Source: Streptosporangium sp. NBC_01495
Lineage (GTDB): Bacteria; Actinomycetota; Actinomycetes; Streptosporangiales; Streptosporangiaceae
DNA: 64,000 bases
Direction: 5' to 3'
NCBI RefSeq assembly: GCF_036250735.1
Contig: NZ_CP109430.1
Coordinates: 7,998,001-8,062,000, forward strand
In this document: positions 1-8,663 of the stretch, piece after piece
Layout of the letters: every line of letters begins with the position of its first letter
Position numbering within the stretch: the stretch's first letter is position 1
Program-made: the position numbers and the translations under genes
Notes under the pieces: generated by a model
Told to the model about the DNA's origin: nothing
Databases searched by the model: none
Seen by the model: the letters and a program-made list of their open reading frames with translations, nothing else

Positions 1-181
1 CGCCCAATCCACCGTCCAGCAACTGCTCCGCGAAAAGACCCGCCTCGATCCGCTTGGCGAGCTCGACCTCTTCCTCCGCGGTGAGCAGGGGCACCCGTCC
101 GATCTCTGCCAGGTAGGTCCCCAGCAGGTCTCGATCAGAGACGTGCTGATCCTGCGTCCGATTCCCCGTCGGCCTTGCCAT
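1..181 (-). CDS. RNA polymerase sigma-70 factor, N-terminal fragment (runs off the window)
   Basis: The first 60 codons of a group 1/2 sigma factor of the HrdB/SigB type. After a short leader the protein reads [20 protein letters not shown] then [17 protein letters not shown], which is sigma region 1.2. That region contacts the promoter discriminator. The ATG at 181 is preceded by GAGG about 8 nt upstream. The rest of the gene, including regions 2 to 4, lies beyond the left edge, so the subgroup cannot be decided. The short N-terminus, with no long acidic region 1.1, favours an alternative SigB/HrdA-like factor over the housekeeping one; that is inference. Confidence 0.85.
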   Translation of the reverse strand, partial: MARPTGNRTQDQHVSDRDLLGTYLAEIGRVPLLTAEEEVELAKRIEAGLFAEQLLDGGLG

Positions 182-327
182 CCGATGGCACCTCGCTCCG
201 CCTGCTTATGACGTGTCCACCCGCTCGCTCAACGCCCCGTGCGCGCAGACACATCGCTTGTCTTTTCAACGGATGGATCAGGGCAAAGATTCCCTCAAGA
301 AGTACGCCTGGAGAATGGTTTTGGATT

Positions 328-343
328 TCCTCCTCAAGGAGGA
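328..343. other. Short perfect inverted repeat between hutI and the sigma gene
   Basis: TCCTCC-TCAA-GGAGGA, 6-bp arms and a 4-nt loop, in the 211-nt gap between the hutI stop and the sigma-factor start. It lies about 150 nt upstream of the sigma start on the same strand. It could be a second transcription stop for hutI or a leader structure; nothing in the sequence decides. Confidence 0.4.
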
Positions 344-377
344 TGTTTCCCTGCGCCACGACACGGCCCACAACTAA

Positions 378-391
378 CCCCTGCAAAGGGG
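378..391 (-). terminator. Stem-loop directly after hutI
   Basis: CCCCT-GCAA-AGGGG, 5-bp arms, 2 nt after the hutI stop codon. Read on the minus strand it is followed by TTAGTT, a weak U-tract. It is a plausible intrinsic terminator of the hut operon, though short. Confidence 0.55.
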
Positions 392-392
392 C

Positions 393-1565
393 TCAAACCA
401 GGCGGCGTCCCTCCTTCCACACCTGTGTCACCAGCGGCACCCCCGGCCGGTAGGCGAGATGGACGTACGTGGGTGTGTCGAGAATCACCAGATCCCCGCT
501 GCTGCCCACCCGCAGCGTGCCGACGTCCCCGCGACGCAGCGCCTTGGCACCGCCGTACGTGGCGGCCCTGATCGCCTCCAGCGGCGTCATCCGCATCTCA
601 CGGACCGCCAGCGCCACGCAGAACGGCATGGAGGAGGTGAAGGAGGAGCCCGGGTTGCAGTCGGTGGCCAGCGCGACCGTCACCCCGGCGTCCAGCAGGC
701 GGCGGGCGTCCGGGTAGGGCGAGCGGGTGGAGAACTCCGCGCCCGGCAGCAGGGTGGCCACCACCCCCGACGACGACAGCGCCGAGACGTCGTCGTCGGT
801 CAGGTGGGTGCAGTGGTCGGCGGAGGCCGCGCCCACCTCGGCGGCGATCCGCACCCCGGGCCCCTCGCCCAGCTGGTTGGCGTGGATCCGCGGCAGCAGC
901 CCCGCCTTCATCCCGGCGAGGAGGATCTCCCTGCTCTGGTCGGCGTCGAAGGCTCCGCGCTCGCAGAACACGTCGACCCACCGGGCGTGCGGCGCGCAGG
1001 CCTCCAGCATCTCCCCGGTGACGGTGCGGACGTACTCGTCGGCCGAGGAGGCGTCAGGGGGTACGACGTGCGCGCCCAGGTAGGTGGTCTCCCGGGTGAA
1101 CCCCCGCGCGATCTCCAGTGACCGGCGCTCGTCCTCGACCGTGAGGCCGTAGCCGCTCTTGATCTCGACCGTGGTCGTCCCCTGGGCGAGCATCTCGGCG
1201 ACCAGGCCGGCGGTGCGCGTCACGAGCTCGGCGTCGGAGGCGGCGCGGGTGGCCGACACCGTCGTGCGGATGCCTCCCGCCGTGTACGGGCGGCCCGCCA
1301 TGCGGGCGGCGAACTCGGCCGTGCGGTCGCCCGCGAAGACGAGGTGGGCGTGGCTGTCGACGAAGCCGGGGATGACGCATCGCCCGTCCACGTCCACCCG
1401 TTCGTCGGCGTGCGGAGCCGCGCCGGCGGGTCCCACCCACACCACCTCTCCGCCCTCGACCACCAGCGCCGCGTTCTCGATCTCCTCCCGGGCCGGGTCG
1501 CCCGTGTAAAGCAGGCCGATGCGGTCGAAAAGGGTGCTCGTCGCCGGCCGGTCCTCGCTCGTCAT
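393..1565 (-). CDS. hutI: Imidazolonepropionase (HutI)
   Basis: Third step of histidine degradation: hydrolyses 4-imidazolone-5-propanoate to N-formimino-L-glutamate in the cytoplasm. The 390-residue protein has the usual length and amidohydrolase-fold marks: the metal-binding [10 protein letters not shown] at residues 72-81, IKSGYGL, the metal ligand in [15 protein letters not shown], and [17 protein letters not shown] near the end. The start is the ATG at 1565, with AGGAGAGG 5 nt upstream. That ATG overlaps the hutF stop by 4 nt (ATGA), so the two are translationally coupled. A much longer open frame upstream is only a GC-frame shadow. Last gene of the M20 hydrolase-hutF-hutI operon. Confidence 0.96.
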   Translation of the reverse strand: MTSEDRPATSTLFDRIGLLYTGDPAREEIENAALVVEGGEVVWVGPAGAAPHADERVDVDGRCVIPGFVDSHAHLVFAGDRTAEFAARMAGRPYTAGGIRTTVSATRAASDAELVTRTAGLVAEMLAQGTTTVEIKSGYGLTVEDERRSLEIARGFTRETTYLGAHVVPPDASSADEYVRTVTGEMLEACAPHARWVDVFCERGAFDADQSREILLAGMKAGLLPRIHANQLGEGPGVRIAAEVGAASADHCTHLTDDDVSALSSSGVVATLLPGAEFSTRSPYPDARRLLDAGVTVALATDCNPGSSFTSSMPFCVALAVREMRMTPLEAIRAATYGGAKALRRGDVGTLRVGSSGDLVILDTPTYVHLAYRPGVPLVTQVWKEGRRLV

Positions 1566-2923
1566 ACCGACCTCTCCTCTCGCGCCTCGGCGACCGCCTC
1601 GCCGAGCATGGTGCCCACGTCGCCGAGGGCGTGCCTGCCGTCGACGACCACGTGTCGCCCGCCCGACACCACGGAGTGCACGTCGGCGGCCGTGGCGGCG
1701 AAGAGCACGGTCTCGGCCAGGTGCGCCGGGGAGGCTCCGGCCGTACGGACCGAGTCGAGGCGCACCGACACCAGGTCCGCCCACGCACCGGGGACGAGCA
1801 TGCCCGCGTCGGCGAAGCCGAGCGAGTCGTGCCCCGCGACCGTGGCGGCGTTCAGGAGTTCGGCGGCCGACCAGTGGCCGCGCCGCTCGGTGGCCAGCCG
1901 CTCGTCCAGCTCGACCGCGCGGGCCTCCTCGAACAGGTCGATGACCGCGTGACTGTCTGAGCCGAGCGTGATGGGCGTGCCCGCCTCGAACAGTCTCCTG
2001 GCCGGTCCGATGCCGTCGGCGAGGTCGCGCTCGGTCGTCGGGCACATGCACACGCGCGTGCCGGAGGCACCGAGCAGCGCGACGTCCACGTCCGACAGGT
2101 GGGTGGCGTGTACGGCGGTCGAGCGGGGGCCGAGCGCGCCGTGCGCGTCCAGCAGCTGGACCGGGGTCGCGGCGTAGGCCTCCACGCAGGCGGCGTTCTC
2201 CGCGCGCTGCTCGGAGACGTGGGCGTGCAGCGGGACCGCGTGGTGCCGGGAGAACTCGGCGACCACGGGGATGTGCTCCGCCCTGACCGCGCGGACCGAG
2301 TGCACGGCCACGCCGATCTCCACATCCGGCTCGCCCTGGTAGCCGGCCACGAGCATCTCCGCCCGCGCGGCCCACCCGTCGGCGTCCCTGTCGCCGAACC
2401 GTCGCTGCACGCCGCTCAGCGGGGTGCCGACACCGCCGGTCAGGTAGCAGGCGTCCAGCAGCGCGATGCGCAGCCCCGCCTCCCGCGCGGCCTGGACGAG
2501 CGCGTGTCCCATGGCGTTCGGGTCGTCGTACGGCCTGCCGTCCGGCCCGTGGTGCAGGTAGTGGAACTCCCCCACGCAGGTGATCCCGGCCAGCGACATC
2601 TCGGCGAACGTGGCCCTGGCGAGCCTGAGGTAGGAGTCGGGGTCGAGGGTGCCCGCCACGCCGTACATCTGCTCGCGCCAGGTCCAGAAGCTGCCCTTCT
2701 CCCGCTGTGTCACCCCGCGCAGGGCGCGATGGAAGGCGTGGGAGTGCGCGTTGGCCAGCCCGGGGAGGGTGAGCCCGGCCAGCCGGACGGCTCCGCCCGG
2801 CGGGGCCGCCACGCCGGTGACGATCTCGGCGATCAGGGTGTCCCTGACCCTGACGAGTACCCCCGCGACGACCTCGCCCGGTGGCAGCCAGGCCAGCTCG
2901 CACCAGTAGCTCAGCTCCCGCAC
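1562..2923 (-). CDS. hutF: Formimidoylglutamate deiminase (HutF)
   Basis: Hydrolyses N-formimino-L-glutamate to N-formyl-L-glutamate and ammonia, the five-step histidine route that bypasses HutG formiminoglutamase. The 453-residue protein is an amidohydrolase with HSHAFHR at residues 60-66 (metal site), FHYLHH, HAHVSEQ, HATHLSD and [10 protein letters not shown]. The chosen start is GTG at 2923, behind GGAGG; it overlaps the upstream gene by 13 nt. Its product needs a deformylase, and no canonical HutG-type deformylase is in the window. The co-transcribed M20 hydrolase is the obvious candidate. Confidence 0.95.
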   Translation of the reverse strand: MRELSYWCELAWLPPGEVVAGVLVRVRDTLIAEIVTGVAAPPGGAVRLAGLTLPGLANAHSHAFHRALRGVTQREKGSFWTWREQMYGVAGTLDPDSYLRLARATFAEMSLAGITCVGEFHYLHHGPDGRPYDDPNAMGHALVQAAREAGLRIALLDACYLTGGVGTPLSGVQRRFGDRDADGWAARAEMLVAGYQGEPDVEIGVAVHSVRAVRAEHIPVVAEFSRHHAVPLHAHVSEQRAENAACVEAYAATPVQLLDAHGALGPRSTAVHATHLSDVDVALLGASGTRVCMCPTTERDLADGIGPARRLFEAGTPITLGSDSHAVIDLFEEARAVELDERLATERRGHWSAAELLNAATVAGHDSLGFADAGMLVPGAWADLVSVRLDSVRTAGASPAHLAETVLFAATAADVHSVVSGGRHVVVDGRHALGDVGTMLGEAVAEAREERSV

Positions 2924-4122
2924 AGGTCCTCCATAACGGCGGCGAGGGCGGCGACCCCGGCGTGGCAGTCGGCCCTGTCCGCGTGTTCCTCCGGAGAGTG
3001 AGAGATGCCCGTCGGATTGCGGACGAACACCATCGCACTGGGCACACCCGCGGACGCGAGGATGCCCGCGTCGTGTCCGGCGCCGGTCGGCAGGACGGGC
3101 GCGCTCCCGCCCCCGGCCGCACTCCCGGCGGCGACCGCGCCCCCGGCGGCGGCGGCGACCCGCTCCCGCAGGACCGCGTCGAAGTCGACGACCGGGGTCC
3201 ACGACTCGACGGTGACCTCGGCGCCGGAGAACTCGGTCAGCTCGGCGACCAGCGCCCTGACCGCGTCCTCGTCGCCGCCCCTGGCGTCCAGCCAGGCGCT
3301 GACCAGGCCGGGGACGGCGTTGGCGTTGTTGGGCGACACGCGCGTCCTGCCGAAGGTCGCGACCACGCCGCCGCGCTCGGCGGCCTGGCGGGCGTGCAGG
3401 ACGGTACGGGCGAAGGGCAGCATCGGGTCGTCGCGGTCGGCCAGGCGGGTGGTGCCCGCGTGGTTGGCCTGGCCGTGGAAGTCGAACCGCCAGCGGCCGT
3501 GCGGCCAGATGGCCGAGGCGACGCCGACCCGGGCGTCCCGGTGGACCAGGTCCTGTCCCTGCTCGACGTGGAGTTCGACGAAGACGCCGATGTGCCGCAG
3601 GGTCTCCTCGTCCCGGCCCAGGCCGCCGGGGTCGCGCCCCGCCCCGCGCAGCACCTCGGCCAGCGAGTCGCCCTCGTCGTCCTTCAGGGCGCGGGCCCTG
3701 TCCGGGTCGAGGATCCCGGTCAGCAGGCGGGAGCCGACGCACGGGACGCCGAACCTGGCGCCCTCCTCGTCGGTGAAGCAGGCGATTCCGAGGGGGCGCG
3801 CGGGCCGGAAGTCCGCGGCCCGCAGCAGGTCGAGGGCGGCGAAGGCCGACACGACTCCGAGGGGGCCGTCGAAGGCGCCGCCCTGCCGCACCGAGTCGAG
3901 ATGGCTGCCGGTGACCACGCCGGGCCGGGCCGAGGGGTCACCCCACCAGGCCCACAGGTTGCCGTTGCGGTCCTCCCTCAGGTCGAGGCCGCGCCGGGCG
4001 GCCTCCTGCCCGAACCACCGCCGGAGTTCCAGATCCGCGGGCGACCATGCGTCTCGCAGGTAGCCTCGGGTCCGGCCGTCACGTCCGAGGTGCTCTATGG
4101 CACCCCACATCTCGTCGAACAC
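2911..4122 (-). CDS. M20-family amidohydrolase (allantoate amidohydrolase / N-carbamoyl-amino-acid hydrolase type), hut-linked
   Basis: A 403-residue binuclear-metal hydrolase of the AllC/AmaB/HyuC branch. Visible marks are [15 protein letters not shown] (residues 72-86), [11 protein letters not shown] with the catalytic Glu pair at 119-120, [19 protein letters not shown] and PTGAGHDAG. The family normally removes carbamoyl or ureido groups. Being the first gene of an operon with hutF and hutI suggests it acts on N-formylglutamate or a related hut intermediate, but this is inference. Start uncertain: GTG 4122 abuts its Shine-Dalgarno, ATG 4110 lies 12 nt after it. A 16-bp operator-like palindrome sits just upstream. 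Confidence 0.85.
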   Translation of the reverse strand: MFDEMWGAIEHLGRDGRTRGYLRDAWSPADLELRRWFGQEAARRGLDLREDRNGNLWAWWGDPSARPGVVTGSHLDSVRQGGAFDGPLGVVSAFAALDLLRAADFRPARPLGIACFTDEEGARFGVPCVGSRLLTGILDPDRARALKDDEGDSLAEVLRGAGRDPGGLGRDEETLRHIGVFVELHVEQGQDLVHRDARVGVASAIWPHGRWRFDFHGQANHAGTTRLADRDDPMLPFARTVLHARQAAERGGVVATFGRTRVSPNNANAVPGLVSAWLDARGGDEDAVRALVAELTEFSGAEVTVESWTPVVDFDAVLRERVAAAAGGAVAAGSAAGGGSAPVLPTGAGHDAGILASAGVPSAMVFVRNPTGISHSPEEHADRADCHAGVAALAAVMEDLCGS

Positions 4123-4134
4123 CCTCCCATTATG

Positions 4135-4150
4135 TGAATGAGCCCATTCA
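4135..4150. promoter_or_regulatory. Putative hut operator upstream of the M20 hydrolase-hutF-hutI operon
   Basis: TGAATG-AGCC-CATTCA: perfect 6-bp arms with a 4-nt centre, 12 nt upstream of the GTG start. The same motif, TGAATG-N4-YATTCA, occurs upstream of hutU at 10341-10356 and was not seen elsewhere by eye. The shared site implies one regulator for both hut units; the RpiR-type gene next to hutU is the candidate. Confidence 0.65.
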
Positions 4151-4159
4151 TTGGCGAGC

Positions 4160-4295
4160 CCGGCACCCCCTCGGCCCGCCGCTCTCCCAACCCGGCACCC
4201 CTTCGGCCCGCCGTTTTCTCAGCCTCGACCCGGCACTCCCTCGGCCCGCCACGCTCTCGACGCCGGCGCGCCCTCGGCCCGCCACGCCGTTCTCA
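4160..4295 (-). repeat. Four imperfect ~32-38-bp tandem repeats abutting the SDR stop codon
   Basis: Units start at about 4160, 4192, 4230 and 4263, each with the core CTCGGCCCGCC (or a one-base variant). On the minus strand the array begins exactly at the TGA of the neighbouring SDR gene, and one internal unit again carries CTGAGAA like the real stop region. It fills the gap between the hut operon and the SDR gene. It is one of several stop-anchored arrays in this window. Confidence 0.8.
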
Positions 4296-4988
4296 GTTCG
4301 GAGGTCCGGCGGCGGGACGGACGGTGATCTCGGTGATGTGGGCGTCGGGGGACGCGGTCAGGGCCGTCAGCGCCACCCTGGCCACCGAGTCCGGGTCGAG
4401 GTAGTTCTCCGGCTGGTAGGGACCGCCCTCGACGGCCCGCAGCTCGCGCTGCATGTCGGTGGCGATCCGCCCCGGGTAGATCGTGGTGACCTGGAGCTCG
4501 GGCTCCTCCAGGCGGAGCCCGTCCGCGAAGGCGCGCAGCGCGTGCTTGCTGGCCGCGTAGGAGACCCAGTTCGGGTTGGTCCGCTGCCCCGCGCCGGAGT
4601 TGATCAGCACCACGTGGCCCCGCGCCTCGCGGAGCGCGGGCAGCAGCAGCCGGGTCAGCTCGGCCACCGCGATCACGTTGACCTCCATCGTGCGCCGCCA
4701 CACCTCGGCCGGGGTCTCCTCGACACGTCCCAGGGTCACCACGCCCGCACTGTGCACCAGCACGTCGAGCCGGTCGACGCCGGCGACGTCGGCCTCCGTG
4801 ACGGCGGTGAGCTCCACCGGCCAGGACCGCGCGCCGGGCAGGCCGGAGACCACCTCGGCCAGCGCCTCGGGGTCGCGACCGCCGAGCATCAGGTCGTGCG
4901 TGGGAGCCAGGGCGCGGGCGATCGCGGCGCCGACCCCCCTGGAGGCGCCGGTGACCAGCGCGGTAGGGCGTGCGGGCATGTTGATCAC
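4293..4988 (-). CDS. Short-chain dehydrogenase/reductase (SDR)
   Basis: Classical NAD(P)-dependent SDR, 231 residues. TGASRGVG at residues 13-20 is the cofactor loop; HSAG at 79-82 replaces NNAG. The catalytic Ser is about 131, with Tyr 144 and Lys 148 in SYAASKH. GGRDP after strand 2 suggests NADPH preference. Substrate unknown. It is divergent from the PadR gene at 5106. ATG 4988 or ATG 4979 could be the start. Its stop codon borders the repeat array at 4160-4295. Confidence 0.88.
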   Translation of the reverse strand: MINMPARPTALVTGASRGVGAAIARALAPTHDLMLGGRDPEALAEVVSGLPGARSWPVELTAVTEADVAGVDRLDVLVHSAGVVTLGRVEETPAEVWRRTMEVNVIAVAELTRLLLPALREARGHVVLINSGAGQRTNPNWVSYAASKHALRAFADGLRLEEPELQVTTIYPGRIATDMQRELRAVEGGPYQPENYLDPDSVARVALTALTASPDAHITEITVRPAAGPPN

Positions 4989-5069
4989 TTTACTCTGGGC
5001 GGAACGTCTCCGGCCCGGGACGCTCCGGCGTCACCGCGAGGACGTCCTCACGCCTGATCTCTCGCATGC

Positions 5070-5103
5070 TTGACACTTTACTCAAACTTGAATATAAATT
5101 TGA
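5070..5103 (+). promoter_or_regulatory. Near-consensus leaderless promoter and operator of the PadR gene
   Basis: TTGACA (5070-5075), a 17-nt spacer, then TATAAA (5093-5098): an almost perfect sigma-70 promoter. The PadR ATG at 5106 lies only 7 nt after the -10 box, so the mRNA should be leaderless. An inverted repeat TCAAA (5082-5086) / TTTGA (5099-5103) and a direct repeat TTGAATAT overlap the -10 box, as expected for an autoregulatory PadR operator. Confidence 0.75.
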
Positions 5104-5105
5104 AT

Positions 5106-5636
5106 ATGTCTTCCACCCGGACCCTGCTGCTCGGCGTGCTGCTCGACGGCCCGCTGCACGGCTACGAGGTACGGCGCCGCCTCGAGCTGTGGGGCGCCGA
5201 CAGCTGGGCCAACGTGGCCTACGGCTCGATCTACCACGGCCTGGCCAAGATGGCCGAGGAGGGACTGTTGGAGATCGTCGAGCAGGGCAGGGGCGGCAGG
5301 ACGGTCTACGGCGTCACCGAGGCGGGACGGGCCGAATTCCACCAGCAGCTGATGAACAGCTGGTGGTTCGTGAAGCCGATCGTCGACCCCTTCCAGGTCG
5401 CGCTCACCTTCATGGACCGCCTTCCCCCGGCCGACCTGGTCAACGCCATGGAGGCGAGGGCCGAGCAGCTGCGGGCGTCGATCTCGATGATGCGGCGGGC
5501 ACTGGGCGGCAAGCAGGGCTACGGAGCCCCCCGGCACATCGACGAGTGCCTCCGGCTCAACATCCTCCAGTTCCAGGCGCAGCTCGACTGGATCGAGGCG
5601 TCCGTCGCGGATGTCAGGGCCGGAAAACTCCCCTGA
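5106..5636 (+). CDS. PadR-family transcriptional regulator
   Basis: A 176-residue PadR regulator: N-terminal winged helix (LLLGVLLDGPLHGYEVRR, then YGSIYHGLAKMAEEGLL and TVYGVTEAGRAEF) and a C-terminal dimerisation part resembling PadR_C/Vir. An in-frame ATG at 5070 exists, but the homologous protein starts at 5106, where a strong promoter predicts a leaderless start. It lies upstream of a DrrAB-type ABC exporter on the same strand, the usual arrangement for drug-responsive repression of that exporter. Confidence 0.9.
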   Translation: MSSTRTLLLGVLLDGPLHGYEVRRRLELWGADSWANVAYGSIYHGLAKMAEEGLLEIVEQGRGGRTVYGVTEAGRAEFHQQLMNSWWFVKPIVDPFQVALTFMDRLPPADLVNAMEARAEQLRASISMMRRALGGKQGYGAPRHIDECLRLNILQFQAQLDWIEASVADVRAGKLP

Positions 5637-5745
5637 GACCCCGCCCCGGGACACCGGCCCCCGGAAGACCACCGGGCCGGAAATCCGGTTGAGCCGCCGC
5701 CGCGGTTCCCCGAAACTCTTCCCCTCCCCCCCACGACGGAGAGTC

Positions 5746-6705
5746 ATGATCATCGAAGCGCACGACCTGCGCAAGACCTTCACCACCAGGCGTGGCAAAG
5801 ACGGTCCCCGGGAGGTCGAGGCCGTCAAAGGCGTCGACCTGTCCGTCGCCGAGGGCGAGATCTTCGCCTTCCTCGGCCCCAACGGGGCCGGCAAGACCAC
5901 CACGATCCGGATGCTTGCCACCCTCGTGACCCCCACCTCCGGCACCGCCCGGGTGGCGGGCCACGACGTGGTCACCGAGGCGGCCAGGGTGCGAGAGAAG
6001 ATCGGCTACGTCGGCCAGGGCGGCGGGGTGGACGAGAACTCCCCCGGCCGCGAGGGCCTGGTTCTCGCCGCCAGGATCGGCGGCATGTCCCGCGCGCGGG
6101 CGAAGGCGCGAAGCGACGAGCTCCTGGCCGCCTTCGACCTGGCCGAGCTGGCCGACCGTCCCGTACGGACGCTGTCCGGCGGTCAGAAGCGCAGGTTCGC
6201 CCTCGCCGTCGGCCTGGTCAACCACCCGCCGCTGTTCTTCCTCGACGAGCCCACCACCGGCCTCGACCCGCAGAACCGCGCCAACCTGTGGGACGAGGTG
6301 CGCTCCCTGCGCGATCGGGGCACCAGCGTGCTGCTGACCACCCACTACCTGGAGGAGGCCGACGCGCTCTGCGACCGGCTGGTCATCATCGACCACGGCC
6401 GCGTCGTCGCGGAGGGCACCCCCGCCGAGCTCAAGAAGGAGGTCGCGGGCGACGTCGTCACGCTCCGCCTCGACCGGGCCTCCGAGGCGCGGACGCTCCT
6501 CGACGCCGAGCCGTACGTCAGAGAGGTCCGCGAGGAGGAGGACGTCCTGCGCGCCTACCTCGACGACGGGGAGCACAACCTGCCCGCCCTGCTCCGCGTC
6601 CTGGAGTCCGGGGGGCTGCCGATCCGGTCGATCTCCCTGGACCGGGCCACGCTCGACGACGTGTTCCTGCGCCACACCGGCCGTTCCCTGCGCGACGCGA
6701 ACTAG
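5746..6705 (+). CDS. DrrA-type ABC transporter ATP-binding protein
   Basis: 319-residue ATPase of the daunorubicin-resistance (DrrA) family. Walker A GPNGAGKTT (44-52), signature LSGGQKRR (143-150), Walker B LFFLDEP (163-169), D-loop TGLD, H-loop TTHYLEEAD, and the DrrA C-terminal domain ending LDDVFLRHTGRSLRD. Start at ATG 5746 behind GGAGAG; a longer frame upstream lacks homology. Paired with the permease at 6731, probably exporting a hydrophobic drug or lipid. An 8-nt unit GCGAACTA spanning the TAG stop is duplicated at 6697-6712. Confidence 0.93.
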   Translation: MIIEAHDLRKTFTTRRGKDGPREVEAVKGVDLSVAEGEIFAFLGPNGAGKTTTIRMLATLVTPTSGTARVAGHDVVTEAARVREKIGYVGQGGGVDENSPGREGLVLAARIGGMSRARAKARSDELLAAFDLAELADRPVRTLSGGQKRRFALAVGLVNHPPLFFLDEPTTGLDPQNRANLWDEVRSLRDRGTSVLLTTHYLEEADALCDRLVIIDHGRVVAEGTPAELKKEVAGDVVTLRLDRASEARTLLDAEPYVREVREEEDVLRAYLDDGEHNLPALLRVLESGGLPIRSISLDRATLDDVFLRHTGRSLRDAN

Positions 6706-6730
6706 CGAACTAGGACGACAAGGACCCCCC

Positions 6731-7480
6731 GTGCTCCGACACACGATGCTGTTCCTGGGCTACGAGCTCAGGGCCACCCTGCGCAACCCCGTCTGGCCGC
6801 TGTTCGGCCTGATGCAGCCCGTCCTGTACCTGATCCTCTTCGCGCCGCTGGTGGCCAACACCAACGCGGGCGGCACCATGGGCGACACGCTGCGGATGTT
6901 CACCCCCGGCGTGATGATGATGATCGCCCTGTTCGGCTCGCTCTTCGTGGGCTTCGGCATGATCAACGAGATCCGCAACGGCTATTTGGAACGGCTCGCG
7001 GTCAGCGCCGTCTGGCGACCCGCGATCGTGCTGGGCCGCACCCTGCGCGACATGATCGTGCTGGTCGTCCAGGCCCTGCTGGTGATCGCGCTGGCCACAC
7101 TGATGGGCATGCGGGCCAGCCTGCCGGGGCTCGCGCTCATGCTGGTGCTGATGGCCGCCACCGGGCTGCTCGCCTCCGGCCTGTCGTACGGCATGGCTCT
7201 GGCGCTGCGCGACGAGAACGGCATGTCGCAGATCATGCAGTTCTTCGCGCTGCCGCTGATCATGCTCACCGGCATCATGCTGCCCATGTCGCTGGCCCCC
7301 GACTGGATGCGGGCGGTCGCGCAGTTCAACCCGCTCTACCACGCGGTCGAGGCCGGCCGGGCGCTGTTCGACGGCGACTTCTCCGACGGCTCGATCCCGC
7401 TGGCCTTCGGCCTCATCCTGGCCCTGTCCGCGATCAGCCTGCGCTGGTCGGTCGCCTCGATGAGGCGGATCGCCGGATAG
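6731..7480 (+). CDS. DrrB-type ABC-2 transporter permease
   Basis: 249-residue integral membrane protein with about six hydrophobic segments, beginning with LRNPVWPLFGLMQPVLYLILF and ending with a helix before the C-terminal SMRRIAG. The GYLERLAVSAVWRPAIVLGR stretch is the conserved ABC-2 loop. It forms the membrane half of the exporter with the ATPase 25 nt upstream. The start is GTG 6731; ATG 6746 is the alternative, and neither has a strong ribosome-binding site, which suggests coupling to the upstream gene. Confidence 0.9.
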   Translation: MLRHTMLFLGYELRATLRNPVWPLFGLMQPVLYLILFAPLVANTNAGGTMGDTLRMFTPGVMMMIALFGSLFVGFGMINEIRNGYLERLAVSAVWRPAIVLGRTLRDMIVLVVQALLVIALATLMGMRASLPGLALMLVLMAATGLLASGLSYGMALALRDENGMSQIMQFFALPLIMLTGIMLPMSLAPDWMRAVAQFNPLYHAVEAGRALFDGDFSDGSIPLAFGLILALSAISLRWSVASMRRIAG

Positions 7481-7490
7481 GCCCCGGCGG

Positions 7491-7516
7491 GGGCTCCACG
7501 GCGCCCGGTGGAGCCC
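7491..7516. terminator. Bidirectional hairpin between convergent genes
   Basis: GGGCTCCAC / GTGGAGCCC, perfect 9-bp arms with an 8-nt loop, 10 nt after the DrrB-type stop and 8 nt before the stop of the convergent regulator gene. Suited to ending transcription from both sides. Confidence 0.7.
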
Positions 7517-7524
7517 ACGTGCCG

Positions 7525-8382
7525 TCAGTCGAGCTGCTCGGTGAAGACCCCGGCCTGGTCGATCATCCGCTCGTACTCATCCAGCCGGGCCTGGGTGCGC
7601 AGCGGCGCCGCGTCGGCCATCGCCTCCACCAGCACCATGGCCAGGGCGAGCGGCCCCGCGTGCGAGTCGAAGACCAGCCGCTCGCCGACGGGGGCGGCCA
7701 GGATCACGTCGGCCTCGAAGGGCACGTCCCGCCGGTCGGTGATCACCGCCGTACGCAGGCCGAGGTCGCGGGCGCTCCGCAGGGCCTGTACGGCCTCGGC
7801 CGGGTAGCGGGGCAGGACCACCGCGACCAGCCAGGCCGCCCCCGCCCGGCGCGCGGCGTACAGGCCGTCGGCCAGCTCGGAACCACCGTGGGTCAGCAGG
7901 CGGACGTCGGGGTGGATCCGGCGCGCGAAGTAGGCGAACGTGGTGGCCAGCCCGCTCGACACCCGCAGGCCCAGCACCGGCAGGGGCTCGCATCCCGCCA
8001 GGTTGGCGCCCAGCTCCGCGAGGTCGGAGGGGTCGCTCAGCGCGTCGCGCACGCTCCGCAGGTTGTCGATCTCCACATCGATCGCGGTCTGCAGGTCGTT
8101 GGCCCGCGACGGCCTCCTGCCGCCCACGACCAGGGGCCGCAGCGCCTGCCTGAGCTCGGGGTATCCCGCGAAACCGAGCACCATGGCGAATCTCGTCACC
8201 GACGGCTGGCTGACCCCGGCCCGGTCGGCCAGCTCCACGCTGGACAGGAAGACGGCCTCGGACAGGTGGTCACCCAGATAGCGCGCGATCCGCCGCTGCA
8301 CGGGCGACAGCCGCCGCCCCTCCAGAAGCCGATCGAGTCCGTCACCCACGCCCCCTCCAACCGCTCGAACACCCACGAGCAT
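7525..8382 (-). CDS. MurR/RpiR-family transcriptional regulator, probable hut regulator
   Basis: About 285 residues: an N-terminal RpiR helix-turn-helix (LSPVQRRIARYLGDHL, VELADRAGVSQPSVTRF) and a C-terminal SIS domain (LGLRVSSGLATTFAYF through VITDRRDVPF), which usually senses a phosphosugar or small acid. It lies directly downstream of hutU on the same strand. The shared palindrome upstream of both hut units makes it the best candidate hut regulator, by inference from position only. Start: ATG 8382 behind GGGGGAGGGG; ATG 8415 and a GTG about 30 nt further in are alternatives. Confidence 0.85.
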   Translation of the reverse strand: MLVGVRAVGGGVGDGLDRLLEGRRLSPVQRRIARYLGDHLSEAVFLSSVELADRAGVSQPSVTRFAMVLGFAGYPELRQALRPLVVGGRRPSRANDLQTAIDVEIDNLRSVRDALSDPSDLAELGANLAGCEPLPVLGLRVSSGLATTFAYFARRIHPDVRLLTHGGSELADGLYAARRAGAAWLVAVVLPRYPAEAVQALRSARDLGLRTAVITDRRDVPFEADVILAAPVGERLVFDSHAGPLALAMVLVEAMADAAPLRTQARLDEYERMIDQAGVFTEQLD

Positions 8383-8529
8383 TCCCCTCCCCCGTCCCGC
8401 CCCGCTGTCGTTCATACACCCGGACGGGAGGGAGCGAGCGGCGCCCGGAGGATTCGCCCCCCGATCGGGACGCGGTACGCGAATCGGCGCCCGTTCGAAC
8501 CAGCAGAAAGCCGGTTATACCCGGTCAGG

Positions 8530-8660
8530 ACGCGCGCCGGCCGGACCTCGCATGTCGCCGGTCGACAGCGGGCCGGCCGGGACTCGCATGCCCCCGGCCG
8601 ACAGCGGGCCGGGCAGGACTCGCATGCCCCGGTCACGGCGCGCGTCCCGTCAGGACTCGC
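8530..8660 (-). repeat. Degenerate ~36-bp tandem repeats downstream of hutU
   Basis: Three copies of a unit with GACTCGCATG (or ACCTCGCATG) and GACAGCGGGCCGG, plus shorter copies nearer hutU. The pieces repeat the end of the hutU coding strand, CGCGAGTCCTGA, twice in tandem across the stop codon. This looks like duplication of the gene terminus and then divergence. No gene lies in 8416-8663. Confidence 0.7.
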
Positions 8661-8663
8661 GCG

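Noticed and set aside
393-3122. A 909-codon minus-strand frame covering hutI and the hutF region
   Set aside because: Only the last 390 codons are HutI. The rest is Arg/Pro/Gly-rich shadow of hutF in another frame, and a coupled ATGA start with a good ribosome-binding site exists at 1565.
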